NCBI GenBank assembly: GCA_946497035.1
Contig: CAMMIW010000002.1
Coordinates: 1 to 64,000, forward strand
Reading direction: 5' to 3'
DNA: 64,000 nt
Origin: an uncultured Eubacteriaceae bacterium
GTDB lineage: Bacteria; Bacillota; Clostridia; Lachnospirales; CAG-274
Below are positions 17,501-25,408 of the stretch, piece by piece. A program made the position numbers and the translations under genes. The notes below the pieces were generated by a model. The model was given only the letters and a program-made list of their open reading frames with translations. It made no database searches and was not told the origin of the DNA. How positions within the stretch are numbered: position 1 is the stretch's first letter; each line of letters starts with the position of its first letter.

Positions 17501-19532
17501 AAACCAAAATGCATCTACAAGAGAAGCAAAAATTAATAAACTCTATAAAAATTTCCAAGCTTGGGAAGAGCTTATGGGCGTTGTATATAAAACTTACGGC
17601 TTAGATGACCATACAGGAGAAGGCAAGTTAAAATCTAGACATAATATACGTTATATGAAAATGTTTGGAGGTGCATTTATGTATGCATCAGGCAACCATA
17701 TAGGTATACAATATGGCTCTGTTGCTCCTTTAATGAATGGTACACCTGTAGATGAACAAACCAAAAACGGAGAAAGTAACAATCTCTTTGGCTGGGGTAT
17801 TGCTCACGAGATAGGCCACGTTATGGATAATTTAGGTAAAGCAGAAGTAACTAACAATATTTATTCATTAATGGCTCAAACTTATGACGGAAATAATAAT
17901 ACATTAAAATCTAGATTAGAACTTAACAACGTTTATGATAAAGTATTTAAAAAAGTTTCTGCAGGTGGAGAAGGTATTCCTAATGATGTATTTACACACC
18001 TTGCTATGTATTGGCAATTACATTTAGCTTATGATGGAGCTAAAGGCGAAGCACAAGATCCTTTCTTCTTCTACAACAAATTACAAAAAGATAACAGAGG
18101 TAAAAACCTTAGAGATATAAACGAGTTTGCTGTTGCTGCTAGTAAAGTTGTTAATAAAGACTTAACAGAATTCTTTACAAGATGGGGTGTTTCTTTATCT
18201 GATAGTGCAAAAATAGAAATGGGTAAATTACAAGATGAAGAAAGAGCTATATATTATCTTACAGATGAATCTAGAAGAGTAAAACTAAAAGGAGATTTTA
18301 CAGGTAACAAAAATATTGAGGTTATAGGTAGTTTAACTCTTCAAGATGAGGCAAGCGAAGGTGAAACAGATAAATCTAAAGCTAAAGAAGTTATTATCAC
18401 AATAAATCAAACTTCTAGCGTTGAAGATAAATATATTCAAGGTTATGAAATTTTAAGAAAAGGTGCAGGAGATAGCGAATATAAATCTATTGGCTTTACT
18501 ACATCAAATACTTATACAGATTATATTGGTTCTGCTAACAATATGACATTTGATTATGCGGTTAAACCTGTAGATATTTTAGGTAACTATAGCCCACAAA
18601 AAGAATTAGGACAAATAAGAATTTCTTATGATAATACAATAGATTCTAGTTTATATACTATTGATACAGCCAATAAAACAGTTACATTTAATAGCCCAAC
18701 TACTGTTACAGGTGTAAAAATAACACCTAAAGGAAGTGAATCTACTCCTAATACAGGTAAATTTACTGTTTATGGCAATATTGTAAGCGGTGCATCTCCT
18801 ATGTCTACTGAGCAAAATGAAACTCTCATTAAAGAAATTAATTTTGCTCAAGGTAACTATGCTAGTGATACATCTGAAGCTTATTTAACTTACTTTAACA
18901 AACTAGGTACTGCTAATGATAAAATTTGGGCTTATGATGTTAATAGCTTAAGATTAGATGGTTTTGATTTTAATAAATATAATATAGAATTTTTATCTTA
19001 TCCAGGTGATAATATAGAATTTATGGAAATGGGTATCGGTAGATTATCGGCAGAATATAGATATGGCGAAGGTGCAGATGATGTTATACCTAAAGATTCT
19101 TTAGTTATTGTAGGTAAATATAGAGGTAACTCTGTTTTAAGCAATATTTATATAAATGGTAAATATCCAAATTCAAACTCTTTAAATGAAACTGTAACAG
19201 AAGAAACTCGTTTAGTTCCAGGTTATACCCTTATGTTTGATACATTAGACGAAGACGGCACTATTACTTCTTCTACAGCAGAAGGTATATTTATATTTGT
19301 ACCAACTTTACAAAATGATAACTTAGATGGAGAAAGCTTAGACGAACAACTTAGCCAATTACCAACAGAAATTATGGCAGAAATGTATCGTGGTTCATTT
19401 AATGAAGATGGTTCATTTACAAAACAATATAAAACAAGTGATACAACTTGGATAAATATGCCTACAGATGAAAGCTTACCAACTATCGTTCTTCAAGGTA
19501 ACCAAGAAAATTTAAAAGTTAAGTTTGATTAG
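14586..19532 (+). CDS. Secreted M60 (mucin-type) metallopeptidase with dockerin
   Basis: 1648-residue exported enzyme. In order: signal peptide (1-25, ending AFAGA); a beta-rich domain (about 30-145); a type I dockerin-like domain (150-200) with two canonical calcium loops, D152-D163 and D179-D190; a beta-sandwich domain (about 205-355); two fibronectin type III domains (about 363-452, 458-545); an F5/8 type C carbohydrate-binding-like domain (about 560-725); the M60 catalytic region (about 800-1200) with H1074-E-I-G-H1078 and E1087, matching HExxHx8E; another FN3-like domain (about 1275-1365); and a long beta-rich tail. M60 enzymes cut O-glycosylated mucins. There is no SLH or sortase anchor, so the dockerin may attach it to the downstream SLH protein. 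AGGAGG precedes the ATG. Confidence 0.9.
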   Translation: MKKKLLTLGLSSTLALSSIVPAFAGAIAPNTDKTYIETAIGFRYAETVENLKGKNLKATLNGSSQNLQININDFLNNDVSTKNINGYTVDSLVEKENGKVTTIKFKISGLPAATYNLTLEGKNYVKTVTNLDTTTYSKRVNISTATNMVLGDVNQDGKVNSSDRKLLEDNLNATNSNYDLNNDGKITVADISIVNSSISTTDAPEVFDTEMVTSKMINNIKTENVKVENGTLKGDIKNLFTEGQKVEITAKNGQNNVSLPLEFNTPQEMSSVEVTIPSGAKDAEILVYDEQNNPIPVTKNMVAGYSTDGKTARNGEKIVTINLGNRVPVKKIVVSVTPTEDGGTVVVDEVKFLKDVVNENIVQDNFVKHLKAYAGDSEVKLSWGSVNNAIGYKIYYGTDEDNLDKSMTVDVANATVSDLENLKTYYFSVSAIFKGVNNKDFEGLKSNTVSAIPQPEKPPVRPDFVKATSGDTTITLSWKEAENAKTYNIYAKTSKDSNYKKVASNISSTRYTITGLENNVEYTLYVTSQNNLGESSPSELVNATPRKEDIKAPTFPTLNRISNDNVESIVLSGKGNDYDKKLYPNGFDTKWLIDNDFNTTWVAEDWGSRGQENSFTFTFKEPKTMDYLVWAPRLDGTYKNGQYIENAYRRSFTAYNITVWTTDDDINGPGRQIAERRPITNHNEDQSYFVFDFPKQKNVKKIKVKPIQWDGSFTNMNASEVAFYEYNDIADRIANLFNNSSRTELKSSVTEEEINKLKQEVNSTDGFILDKNILSKELDIATSLLNKNTENLGVIKDNIFSIDTSKDVKSINNWQPLGVVGRANEKVVIYADIPEGETVQLVPTQFFEEADSLAAAPITLKNGRNVITMPKIGQNNYDRGGSLYVTYSGNKADQIKLQVVGGYKIPYLELSDFHTLPEEKAKEKIGKFIDDLEAYKPHSLPGNKEIQNLNQSEIALPNVLLSLPATKVLDGINQNASTREAKINKLYKNFQAWEELMGVVYKTYGLDDHTGEGKLKSRHNIRYMKMFGGAFMYASGNHIGIQYGSVAPLMNGTPVDEQTKNGESNNLFGWGIAHEIGHVMDNLGKAEVTNNIYSLMAQTYDGNNNTLKSRLELNNVYDKVFKKVSAGGEGIPNDVFTHLAMYWQLHLAYDGAKGEAQDPFFFYNKLQKDNRGKNLRDINEFAVAASKVVNKDLTEFFTRWGVSLSDSAKIEMGKLQDEERAIYYLTDESRRVKLKGDFTGNKNIEVIGSLTLQDEASEGETDKSKAKEVIITINQTSSVEDKYIQGYEILRKGAGDSEYKSIGFTTSNTYTDYIGSANNMTFDYAVKPVDILGNYSPQKELGQIRISYDNTIDSSLYTIDTANKTVTFNSPTTVTGVKITPKGSESTPNTGKFTVYGNIVSGASPMSTEQNETLIKEINFAQGNYASDTSEAYLTYFNKLGTANDKIWAYDVNSLRLDGFDFNKYNIEFLSYPGDNIEFMEMGIGRLSAEYRYGEGADDVIPKDSLVIVGKYRGNSVLSNIYINGKYPNSNSLNETVTEETRLVPGYTLMFDTLDEDGTITSSTAEGIFIFVPTLQNDNLDGESLDEQLSQLPTEIMAEMYRGSFNEDGSFTKQYKTSDTTWINMPTDESLPTIVLQGNQENLKVKFD

Positions 19533-19546
19533 TAAGTTTTATAAAT

Positions 19547-19574
19547 ATATGTACCACTTTTAAGTGGTACATAT
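19547..19574 (+). terminator. Hairpin between the M60 protease and SLH genes
   Basis: A 13-bp perfect stem (ATATGTACCACTT and complement) with a two-base loop, about 15 bases after the protease stop. There is little U-run, so partial read-through into the SLH gene is plausible. Confidence 0.6.
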
Positions 19575-19605
19575 AATAACCAAATAAAGAAAAGGAGTTT
19601 TTATT

Positions 19606-20754
19606 GTGAAAAAAAAATTATTATCTAGCCTTTTAATAACTTTACTTTTTACATCAAATGTTTATGCGGCAGATGCTAAAGTAAACATTGATATAAATAA
19701 TAATAGTGCAAATATAACACTAAATAGTTTAGATAGCAACGTTCATTCGTTACAATTAAACATAACTGTTGAAAATAGTAATGGTAATGTAGACTTTGAA
19801 CCGGCACAAAAGTTTAACTATATTAAAAAAATTCAAAACGGTAATACTATATCTATATTGATAGATAATGGGGATAGTCTTACTGAAAATGGTAACTTAA
19901 ATGTAGGTACTTTAAAATTTACTAATACACCAACTTTAAGCGAAAATGTTACATTAGAGGTTGTAGATTTAGATAAAAGTTTACAAGGAACAACTACTAA
20001 TATAAAAGCTAATGTGAAAAAAGATAATACAGAAAGTAATAATAGCGGTAATAGTAGTATTAATAATAGTAGTAGCTCTTCTGGTAGTGGTGCTAATATT
20101 GGTTCATCTAATAACAATACACAAAATAACAATGAAAACACAAACAAACCTGAAAATAAACCTTCAAGCAGTATAGATATAAATGCTATGTATCCTGTTG
20201 TGAGACAATCTAACTTTGGTGATACGGCTAATCATTGGGCTAACGAGCCTATAAAATATCTTGCAGATAGAGGCATTATAAATGGTATGAATGATACTAC
20301 ATTCGCTCCTAATAATAATATTACTAGAGCAGAATTTATAACACTTCTTGCTAAAATGGACAATATTGACATAAATAAACATAAAGCAGAAAACTTTACA
20401 GATGTACCCTCTGATGCTTGGTTTAATCCATATGTAGATTGGGCTGCTAAAAATGGTATAACAAGCGGTATAACTGCTAATACATTTGCTCCTAACGATA
20501 ATATTACGAGAGAGCAAATGGCAGTTATGATTGAAAGATTTGCTAACTATAAAAACTTTAACTTAAATAACAATAAAGAAAAAATTAATTTTACAGATAG
20601 TACTAATATATCTAGCTATGCATCATCTTCAGTTGCTAAAGTTCAACAAGCAGGCATAATTAATGGTAGACCTGATGGTAGCTTTGCTCCTAAAGCTAAT
20701 GCTACTAGAGGTGAATCTGCTCAAATGATTTACACTATGTTAACTATTCAATAA
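19606..20754 (+). CDS. SLH-anchored surface protein with a cohesin-like domain
   Basis: 382 residues. Signal peptide 1-21 (VYAADA); residues 23-128 form a beta-rich domain whose pattern (SLQLNITVEN, then NVGTLKFTN, then VTLEVVDLD) resembles a small cohesin; 135-200 is a Ser/Asn/Gly linker containing SSSSSGSGANIG; 203-375 hold three S-layer homology repeats (HWANEPIKYLADRGIINGM, NPYVDWAAKNGITSG, and AKVQQAGIINGR) that bind cell-wall polymer. GTG start with AAAGGAG nine bases upstream. It directly follows the dockerin-bearing M60 gene, so I propose it is that enzyme's anchor. SLH call is firm; cohesin call is tentative. Confidence 0.85.
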   Translation: MKKKLLSSLLITLLFTSNVYAADAKVNIDINNNSANITLNSLDSNVHSLQLNITVENSNGNVDFEPAQKFNYIKKIQNGNTISILIDNGDSLTENGNLNVGTLKFTNTPTLSENVTLEVVDLDKSLQGTTTNIKANVKKDNTESNNSGNSSINNSSSSSGSGANIGSSNNNTQNNNENTNKPENKPSSSIDINAMYPVVRQSNFGDTANHWANEPIKYLADRGIINGMNDTTFAPNNNITRAEFITLLAKMDNIDINKHKAENFTDVPSDAWFNPYVDWAAKNGITSGITANTFAPNDNITREQMAVMIERFANYKNFNLNNNKEKINFTDSTNISSYASSSVAKVQQAGIINGRPDGSFAPKANATRGESAQMIYTMLTIQ

Positions 20755-20764
20755 TATTTATATT

Positions 20765-20799
20765 AAAAAGATAGTCTTAAAATTTAAGACTATCTTTTT
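20765..20799. terminator. Bidirectional terminator between the SLH gene and dapB
   Basis: AAAAAGATAGTCTTAAA pairs perfectly with its complement around a one-base loop; A-tract on the left and T-tract on the right make it effective for both converging transcripts. Confidence 0.9.
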
Positions 20800-20870
20800 A
20801 TATTCTTTATCAATTATTATGATATTAAAAAATTAATAAAAAATTTTAATAATCACACTTTTTTATTTAA

Positions 20871-21629
20871 TTATAAACTATCCATTATGTTTTGCATATC
20901 ATATTTACCTGCCGGTTTATTAGCTAAAAATTTACTAGCTTTTACCGCACCTATAGCAAACACTTCTTTTGAATGTGCAAAATGAGTAAATTCTATTATT
21001 TCATCTTTACCTGCATATATAACAGAATGTTCCCCAACAATATTTCCACCTCTAATAGCAGATATACCTATTTCTTTATTACTTCTTTTTTCTCTCACTT
21101 GGCTTCTATCATAAACATAATCAAATTTATTATCCATAGCCTCATTTATAGCATCTGCAAGTAAAAGAGCAGTACCACTAGGTGCATCTATTTTTTGGTT
21201 ATGATGTTTTTCTATTATTTCTATATCAAAGCCATTTTCATCTAATATAGCAGATGCTTTTTTAAGCAAACTAGCTATAAGGTTAATACCAAGGCTCATA
21301 TTAGCAGATTTAAAAATAGGTATATGTTTAGATGCTTCTTCTATTTTATTAATAGTATTTTCATTAAGCCCTGTTGTACATATAACAACAGGCATTTTTT
21401 TATTTAAACAATAATCTATAACTCTATCAACGGCAGTAGCAGTTGAAAAATCTATAATAACATCTGCTTCTATGTTACAATCGTTTATATCTGTAAATGT
21501 AGGAAAAGGAGCGTTAACAGGATTTATATCTATACCGGCTACAATTTCGCTATTTTCATCTTGTTCAACTATTTTACAAATAGCTTGCCCCATTTTACCA
21601 TTACAACCGTGCATTATTATTTTTATCAT
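20871..21629 (-). CDS. dapB: 4-hydroxy-tetrahydrodipicolinate reductase
   Basis: Third step of the dedicated lysine/diaminopimelate branch, NAD(P)H-dependent. 252 residues from the ATG at 21629 (MIKIIMHGCNGKMGQ), which has AAGGTG nearby; the frame opens 11 codons earlier without a site. Visible motifs: dinucleotide-binding GCNGKMGQ, the VICTTGL segment, EKHHNQKIDAPSGTA (catalytic His and Lys), and GGNIVGEHSV near the C-terminus. Last gene of the asd-dapA-dapB operon. Confidence 0.95.
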   Translation of the reverse strand: MIKIIMHGCNGKMGQAICKIVEQDENSEIVAGIDINPVNAPFPTFTDINDCNIEADVIIDFSTATAVDRVIDYCLNKKMPVVICTTGLNENTINKIEEASKHIPIFKSANMSLGINLIASLLKKASAILDENGFDIEIIEKHHNQKIDAPSGTALLLADAINEAMDNKFDYVYDRSQVREKRSNKEIGISAIRGGNIVGEHSVIYAGKDEIIEFTHFAHSKEVFAIGAVKASKFLANKPAGKYDMQNIMDSL

Positions 21630-21751
21630 ATTATCACCTTTTTCGTTAGTTATTTTTAACATAGCCTATTCTAACATTAGAATAGGCTTAAATTAATATA
21701 TATTTGGTTCTATATAGGGTTATATATTATCTTTTATTTATAAAAATAACC

Positions 21752-22636
21752 TTATTTTATTAAACCATAATTTTTCATAGCATTTTTTAAAACTATAATA
21801 TCTTGTTCTTCCATATTTACAAGAGGTTCTCTAAAATGAGCTTTACCATAGCCCATAAGCTCTAAAGCTGTTTTTATAGGTATAGGGCTAACTTCGCAAA
21901 ATAAAGCATTGTTAAGCTCTACGGTAGAAAGCTGTAAATTTTTACTTTTTTCAAAATCTCCATCAAAAAATGTTTGTATAATATTATGAGTATCTTTAGG
22001 TATAATATTAGCCATAACAGATATAACACCTTTTCCACCTACAGATAATATAGGTAAAATTTGGTTATCGTTACCAGAATATATATAAAAATCTTTAGGG
22101 CAAATGCTAGCTATTTCTACCACCTGAGAAATATTGCCACTGGCCTCCTTCACACCTACAATATTGTCTATTTTAGATAGCTCTAAAACAGTTTTAGGTA
22201 ACATATTAAGGCCTGTTCTAGAAGGTACATTATAAAGTATAATCGGCAAGCTAACACTTTCTGCTAATATTTTGTAATGGTTAATAATACCTTTTTGAGT
22301 TGTTTTGTTATAATAAGGTGTAACTATTAAAAGGCCATCTACCCCTATTTCTTCACATTTTTTGCAAAGTTTAACACTATGCATAGTATTGTTGCTACCT
22401 GCACCTGCTATAACAGGAACTCTCTTTGCTACCTTTTCAACGCAAAATTTAATAACATTTAGTTGCTCATCTTCTGATAAAGTGCTAGGCTCTCCTGTTG
22501 TACCACAAACAACAATAGCATCTGTACCATTTTCTATTTGAAAATTTATAAGTTTTTCAAATGTATCAAAATCTACGGTTTTGTCTTCTTTAAAAGGGGT
22601 TACTATTGCAACACCCGCGCCTGTAAAAATACTCAT
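21752..22636 (-). CDS. dapA: 4-hydroxy-tetrahydrodipicolinate synthase
   Basis: Condenses pyruvate with aspartate semialdehyde, the first committed step to lysine and diaminopimelate. 294 residues from the ATG at 22636 with AGAGGTGG eight bases upstream; an in-frame GTG nine bases earlier overlaps the ribosome site. Motifs: GTTGEPSTLS, the YNVPSRTG segment and the Schiff-base lysine in GVKEASGN. Middle gene of the operon under the lysine riboswitch. Confidence 0.96.
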   Translation of the reverse strand: MSIFTGAGVAIVTPFKEDKTVDFDTFEKLINFQIENGTDAIVVCGTTGEPSTLSEDEQLNVIKFCVEKVAKRVPVIAGAGSNNTMHSVKLCKKCEEIGVDGLLIVTPYYNKTTQKGIINHYKILAESVSLPIILYNVPSRTGLNMLPKTVLELSKIDNIVGVKEASGNISQVVEIASICPKDFYIYSGNDNQILPILSVGGKGVISVMANIIPKDTHNIIQTFFDGDFEKSKNLQLSTVELNNALFCEVSPIPIKTALELMGYGKAHFREPLVNMEEQDIIVLKNAMKNYGLIK

Positions 22637-22666
22637 ATTATCCACCTCTTTTATTGGTTTTTATTA

Positions 22667-23665
22667 TTAAATCATATTATTTTTTATAATATATTCGGCT
22701 ATTTGAACAGCATTAGATGCTGCACCTTTTCTTATATTATCTGCAACAACAAACATATTTAAGCCATTTTCTAAACTTTCATCTCGTCTTATTCTCCCTA
22801 TGTATACTTCGTCTGTGCCATTAGCTATTGTAGCTAAAGGATATTGATTTTTTGTATAATCGTTTAAAACTACAACACCTTTCATATTTTCTAAATCTTT
22901 AATTAGTTCATCAAGATTAAAAGGCTCATAAAACTCTACGTTTATACTTTCACTATGAGAGTTTTCAACAGGCACACGAACAGTTGTAGCAGTTATTTTT
23001 AAGCTTTCGTCGTGTAATATTTTTCTTGTTTCGTTTATCATTTTCATTTCTTCTTTTGTATATCCATTATCTAAAAAATTATCAATATGTGGTATACAAT
23101 TGTTAGCTATAGGGTGTAAAAACATTTTAGGCTCTTCCCCTTTTATGCCATTTTGTAAATCTAAAACACCCGCTCTACCTGCTCCAGATACAGCTTGATA
23201 AGTAGAATATACAATTCTTTTAATTTTATATTTATCGTGTAAAGGTTTTAAAGCAACAACAGCTTGTATAGTAGAACAATTAGGGTTTGCTATAATACCT
23301 TTATTTTTAGCTATGTCTTCTGGGTTTACCTCTGGCACAACTAAAGGCACATCTTTATCCATTCTAAAATATGAGCTATTATCTATAACAATACAACCTT
23401 TGCTAGCAGCTATAGGCGAATATATACGGCTTGTTTCTCCACCAGCAGAAAATAAAGCTATGTCTATACCTCTATCAAAAGATTTTTCGTTAAGCTCTTC
23501 AACCTCATATTCTTTGCCATTAAAAGTTATTTTACTGCCTGCACTTCTTTTAGATGCAAATGCATAAAATTTATCTATAGGTAAATTTTTTTCTTCTAAA
23601 ACTTTTAAAAAAGTTCTCCCTACCATACCAGTAACACCAACAACAGCTAAATTAACTTTTTTCAT
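22667..23665 (-). CDS. asd: Aspartate-semialdehyde dehydrogenase
   Basis: Reduces aspartyl phosphate to aspartate semialdehyde, the branch point to lysine, threonine and methionine. 332 residues: N-terminal GVTGMVGRTFL nucleotide-binding loop, active-site cysteine in NPNCSTIQ, substrate-binding residues in PIANNCIPHID, and VRVPVENSHSE. I start at MKKVNL (23665); an ATG two codons earlier is closer to the AGGAG and equally possible. First gene after the lysine riboswitch. Confidence 0.95.
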   Translation of the reverse strand: MKKVNLAVVGVTGMVGRTFLKVLEEKNLPIDKFYAFASKRSAGSKITFNGKEYEVEELNEKSFDRGIDIALFSAGGETSRIYSPIAASKGCIVIDNSSYFRMDKDVPLVVPEVNPEDIAKNKGIIANPNCSTIQAVVALKPLHDKYKIKRIVYSTYQAVSGAGRAGVLDLQNGIKGEEPKMFLHPIANNCIPHIDNFLDNGYTKEEMKMINETRKILHDESLKITATTVRVPVENSHSESINVEFYEPFNLDELIKDLENMKGVVVLNDYTKNQYPLATIANGTDEVYIGRIRRDESLENGLNMFVVADNIRKGAASNAVQIAEYIIKNNMI

Positions 23666-23697
23666 AAACATTTCTCTCCTAAAAATATAATATAAAA

Positions 23698-23717
23698 GAC
23701 TGACTAAAAAGCCAGCC
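23698..23717 (-). terminator. Riboswitch expression-platform terminator
   Basis: On the minus strand GGCUGGCU pairs with AGUCAGUC (two G-U pairs) and is followed by UUUUAUAUUAUAUUUUU just before asd. Upstream, CTGAAAATT-AGAAC and GTTCTATAAATTTTCAG can form a long alternative stem. This fits lysine-induced termination. Confidence 0.75.
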
Positions 23718-23772
23718 TGAAAATTTATAGAACTAGCCCAAAGGCTAATAGGATATAATTGTTCTAATTTTC

Positions 23773-23938
23773 AGATAGCTCTCCGTCAGAAAAGACGACA
23801 GTCATAAGGTTCTTAACCATTACAACCAGATTTAAAATATTTAGGTATTTTAAATCTTCGGCATTTTTTCCTTTTAGTATATTTCATTTGTACCTAAATA
23901 CATCTACATACTTACTAATAAAAAACGCACCTCTATCA
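23773..23938 (-). ncRNA. Lysine riboswitch (L box) aptamer
   Basis: Minus-strand RNA opens with GATAGAGGTGCG and closes with GGAGAGCTATC, which pair as P1 (GATAG with CTATC). Conserved internal parts are visible in order: AGTA, AAAGGAAAAAATGCCGAAG, a long AT stem closing at TCTGGTTG, and TGACTGTC paired through GACGG. These are the L-box core elements. It has a consensus promoter upstream and a terminator downstream, and controls asd-dapA-dapB by lysine feedback. Confidence 0.93.
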
Positions 23939-23946
23939 TTTTTTAT

Positions 23947-23975
23947 ATAATAACATTTAAAAATTTTTATGTCAA
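23947..23975 (-). promoter_or_regulatory. Promoter of the lysine riboswitch/dap operon
   Basis: Minus-strand TTGACA (23975-23970), 17-base spacer, TATTAT (23952-23947), about 10 bases before the aptamer P1 stem. Confidence 0.85.
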
Positions 23976-23984
23976 TATATTATA

Positions 23985-24353
23985 TTATGTTTGAATAATT
24001 TTATTCTTATTTTTATATTTTAAAATAAAAAATACTATTAGATAAATTATTAAAAATATAGTTATAATTGTTGCCGATAATAAGCATATTATAGCTACAA
24101 GAAAATAATTTATATTTTTTTGTTGTGTTTTTGTTATATTATTTCCATTTTCACCATTGTTTTTATTACCAACTTTAGCATTTTTTATATTATTATTACT
24201 ATTGTTGTTATTATGGTTTTTTAAAGTAGATTTACTCGTTCCTACTCCACCTGTTCTTATATTCACATTATAGCTAGCAGAATTAATCATACCAAATATA
24301 AATAATACTAATAATAAAATACCAATTATCCAAGTTAAAACATTACTTTTCAT
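23985..24353 (-). CDS. Unknown two-helix membrane protein (Asn-rich loop)
   Basis: 122 residues: membrane segment 6-24 (LTWIIGILLLVLFIFGMI), an outside loop of about 55 residues rich in Asn and Lys, a second segment near 83-112, and a short basic tail. No family recognised. GAAGGTG lies before the ATG and a promoter at 24384-24413 fits. It sits between ddl and the dap operon as a single gene. Confidence 0.6.
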   Translation of the reverse strand: MKSNVLTWIIGILLLVLFIFGMINSASYNVNIRTGGVGTSKSTLKNHNNNNSNNNIKNAKVGNKNNGENGNNITKTQQKNINYFLVAIICLLSATIITIFLIIYLIVFFILKYKNKNKIIQT

Positions 24354-24383
24354 TTTATCACCTTCAGTCTTAAATTTGTTATT

Positions 24384-24413
24384 ATTTTAACTTATATAAT
24401 GGTATATCGTCAA
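24384..24413 (-). promoter_or_regulatory. Promoter of the 122-residue membrane protein gene
   Basis: Minus-strand TTGACG (24413-24408), 18-base spacer, TAAAAT (24389-24384), about 30 bases before the start codon. Confidence 0.65.
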
Positions 24414-24461
24414 ATTTTATAATAACCTTAACTATTATAAAATACATTCAAACCAATCTTT

Positions 24462-25385
24462 TTATTTTTCCATTTCAAATTTAATAATCTCTTCTAAAAA
24501 ATCCTTTAAATTTTTATTAGATAAAGCTAAACCTTTAGGCAATAGGCTTGTAACTGTAAAGCCAGGTATAGTATTTATCTCTAAAACGTATATATCATCA
24601 TCTTTTATAATAAAATCTACATTGGCATAACCTTCACATTTTAAAAGATTAAAAGATTTTTTAGCCACCTCCTTAATCATAGTTTGTAAAAATTTATGTA
24701 AAGTAGAAAAATGTATATTGGTATTTTTATTATATTTTGAGCTATAATCAAATATCTCACTATCTCTATTAATATCTAAAACAGGTAATACATATAAATC
24801 TTCTTTACATTGGATTACGCTACATATAGTCTCTTTACCGTCTATAAATTTTTCTATTAAGATATCATCATCTATATTTTTTATATGCTCTATAGCTTTA
24901 AAAACTTCATCTATATCTTTACAAACTTTTATACCTATGCTAGATCCTCCTTTATTAGGTTTAACTATAACAGGATAAATAAGCTCATCTATTTCATTTT
25001 TATATAAATATGGGTTTTCGTCTTTTTTTATATATACATAATCTACAATAGGTATATTATTAGCTTTTAATATAGTTTTAGAGAGATTTTTATCCATACA
25101 TATTCCACTAGATAAAGCCTTACTACCTACATATTTTATATTTAAAACATCTAAAAGTGCTTGTATAGTTCCATCTTCACCTATACCACCGTGCATAAGA
25201 TTAAAAACAATATGTGGTTTAAAAACTTTTATACTATCTATAAGCATAGTTATATTTATTACATCTATATCTAGTATATTATATTTATTTTTATCAATAT
25301 TTTTAATAACATTTTCAAAAGATTTTAAAGAAATATCTCTTTCTAAAGAATTTCCACCTTTTAAAATCATTAGGTTAGTTTTCAT
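24462..25385 (-). CDS. ddl: D-alanine--D-alanine ligase
   Basis: ATP-dependent joining of two D-alanines for peptidoglycan. 307 residues with the ATP-grasp layout: MHGGIGEDGTIQ near 65 (first D-Ala site), the ATP-binding VKPNKGGSSIGI near 142, and EINTIPGFTVTSLLP near 270, which contains the metal ligands. Ends the leftward polA operon, 23 bases after the GalT-like gene. GGAGG precedes the ATG. I see no residue pattern that marks it as a vancomycin-resistance D-lactate ligase. Confidence 0.94.
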   Translation of the reverse strand: MKTNLMILKGGNSLERDISLKSFENVIKNIDKNKYNILDIDVINITMLIDSIKVFKPHIVFNLMHGGIGEDGTIQALLDVLNIKYVGSKALSSGICMDKNLSKTILKANNIPIVDYVYIKKDENPYLYKNEIDELIYPVIVKPNKGGSSIGIKVCKDIDEVFKAIEHIKNIDDDILIEKFIDGKETICSVIQCKEDLYVLPVLDINRDSEIFDYSSKYNKNTNIHFSTLHKFLQTMIKEVAKKSFNLLKCEGYANVDFIIKDDDIYVLEINTIPGFTVTSLLPKGLALSNKNLKDFLEEIIKFEMEK

Positions 25386-25408
25386 AATATCCCTCCAAAA
25401 CTATATAA

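Noticed and set aside
24462-25385. Ddl as a vancomycin-resistance D-Ala-D-lactate ligase
   Set aside because: No vanH or vanX neighbours and the motifs fit ordinary Ddl.
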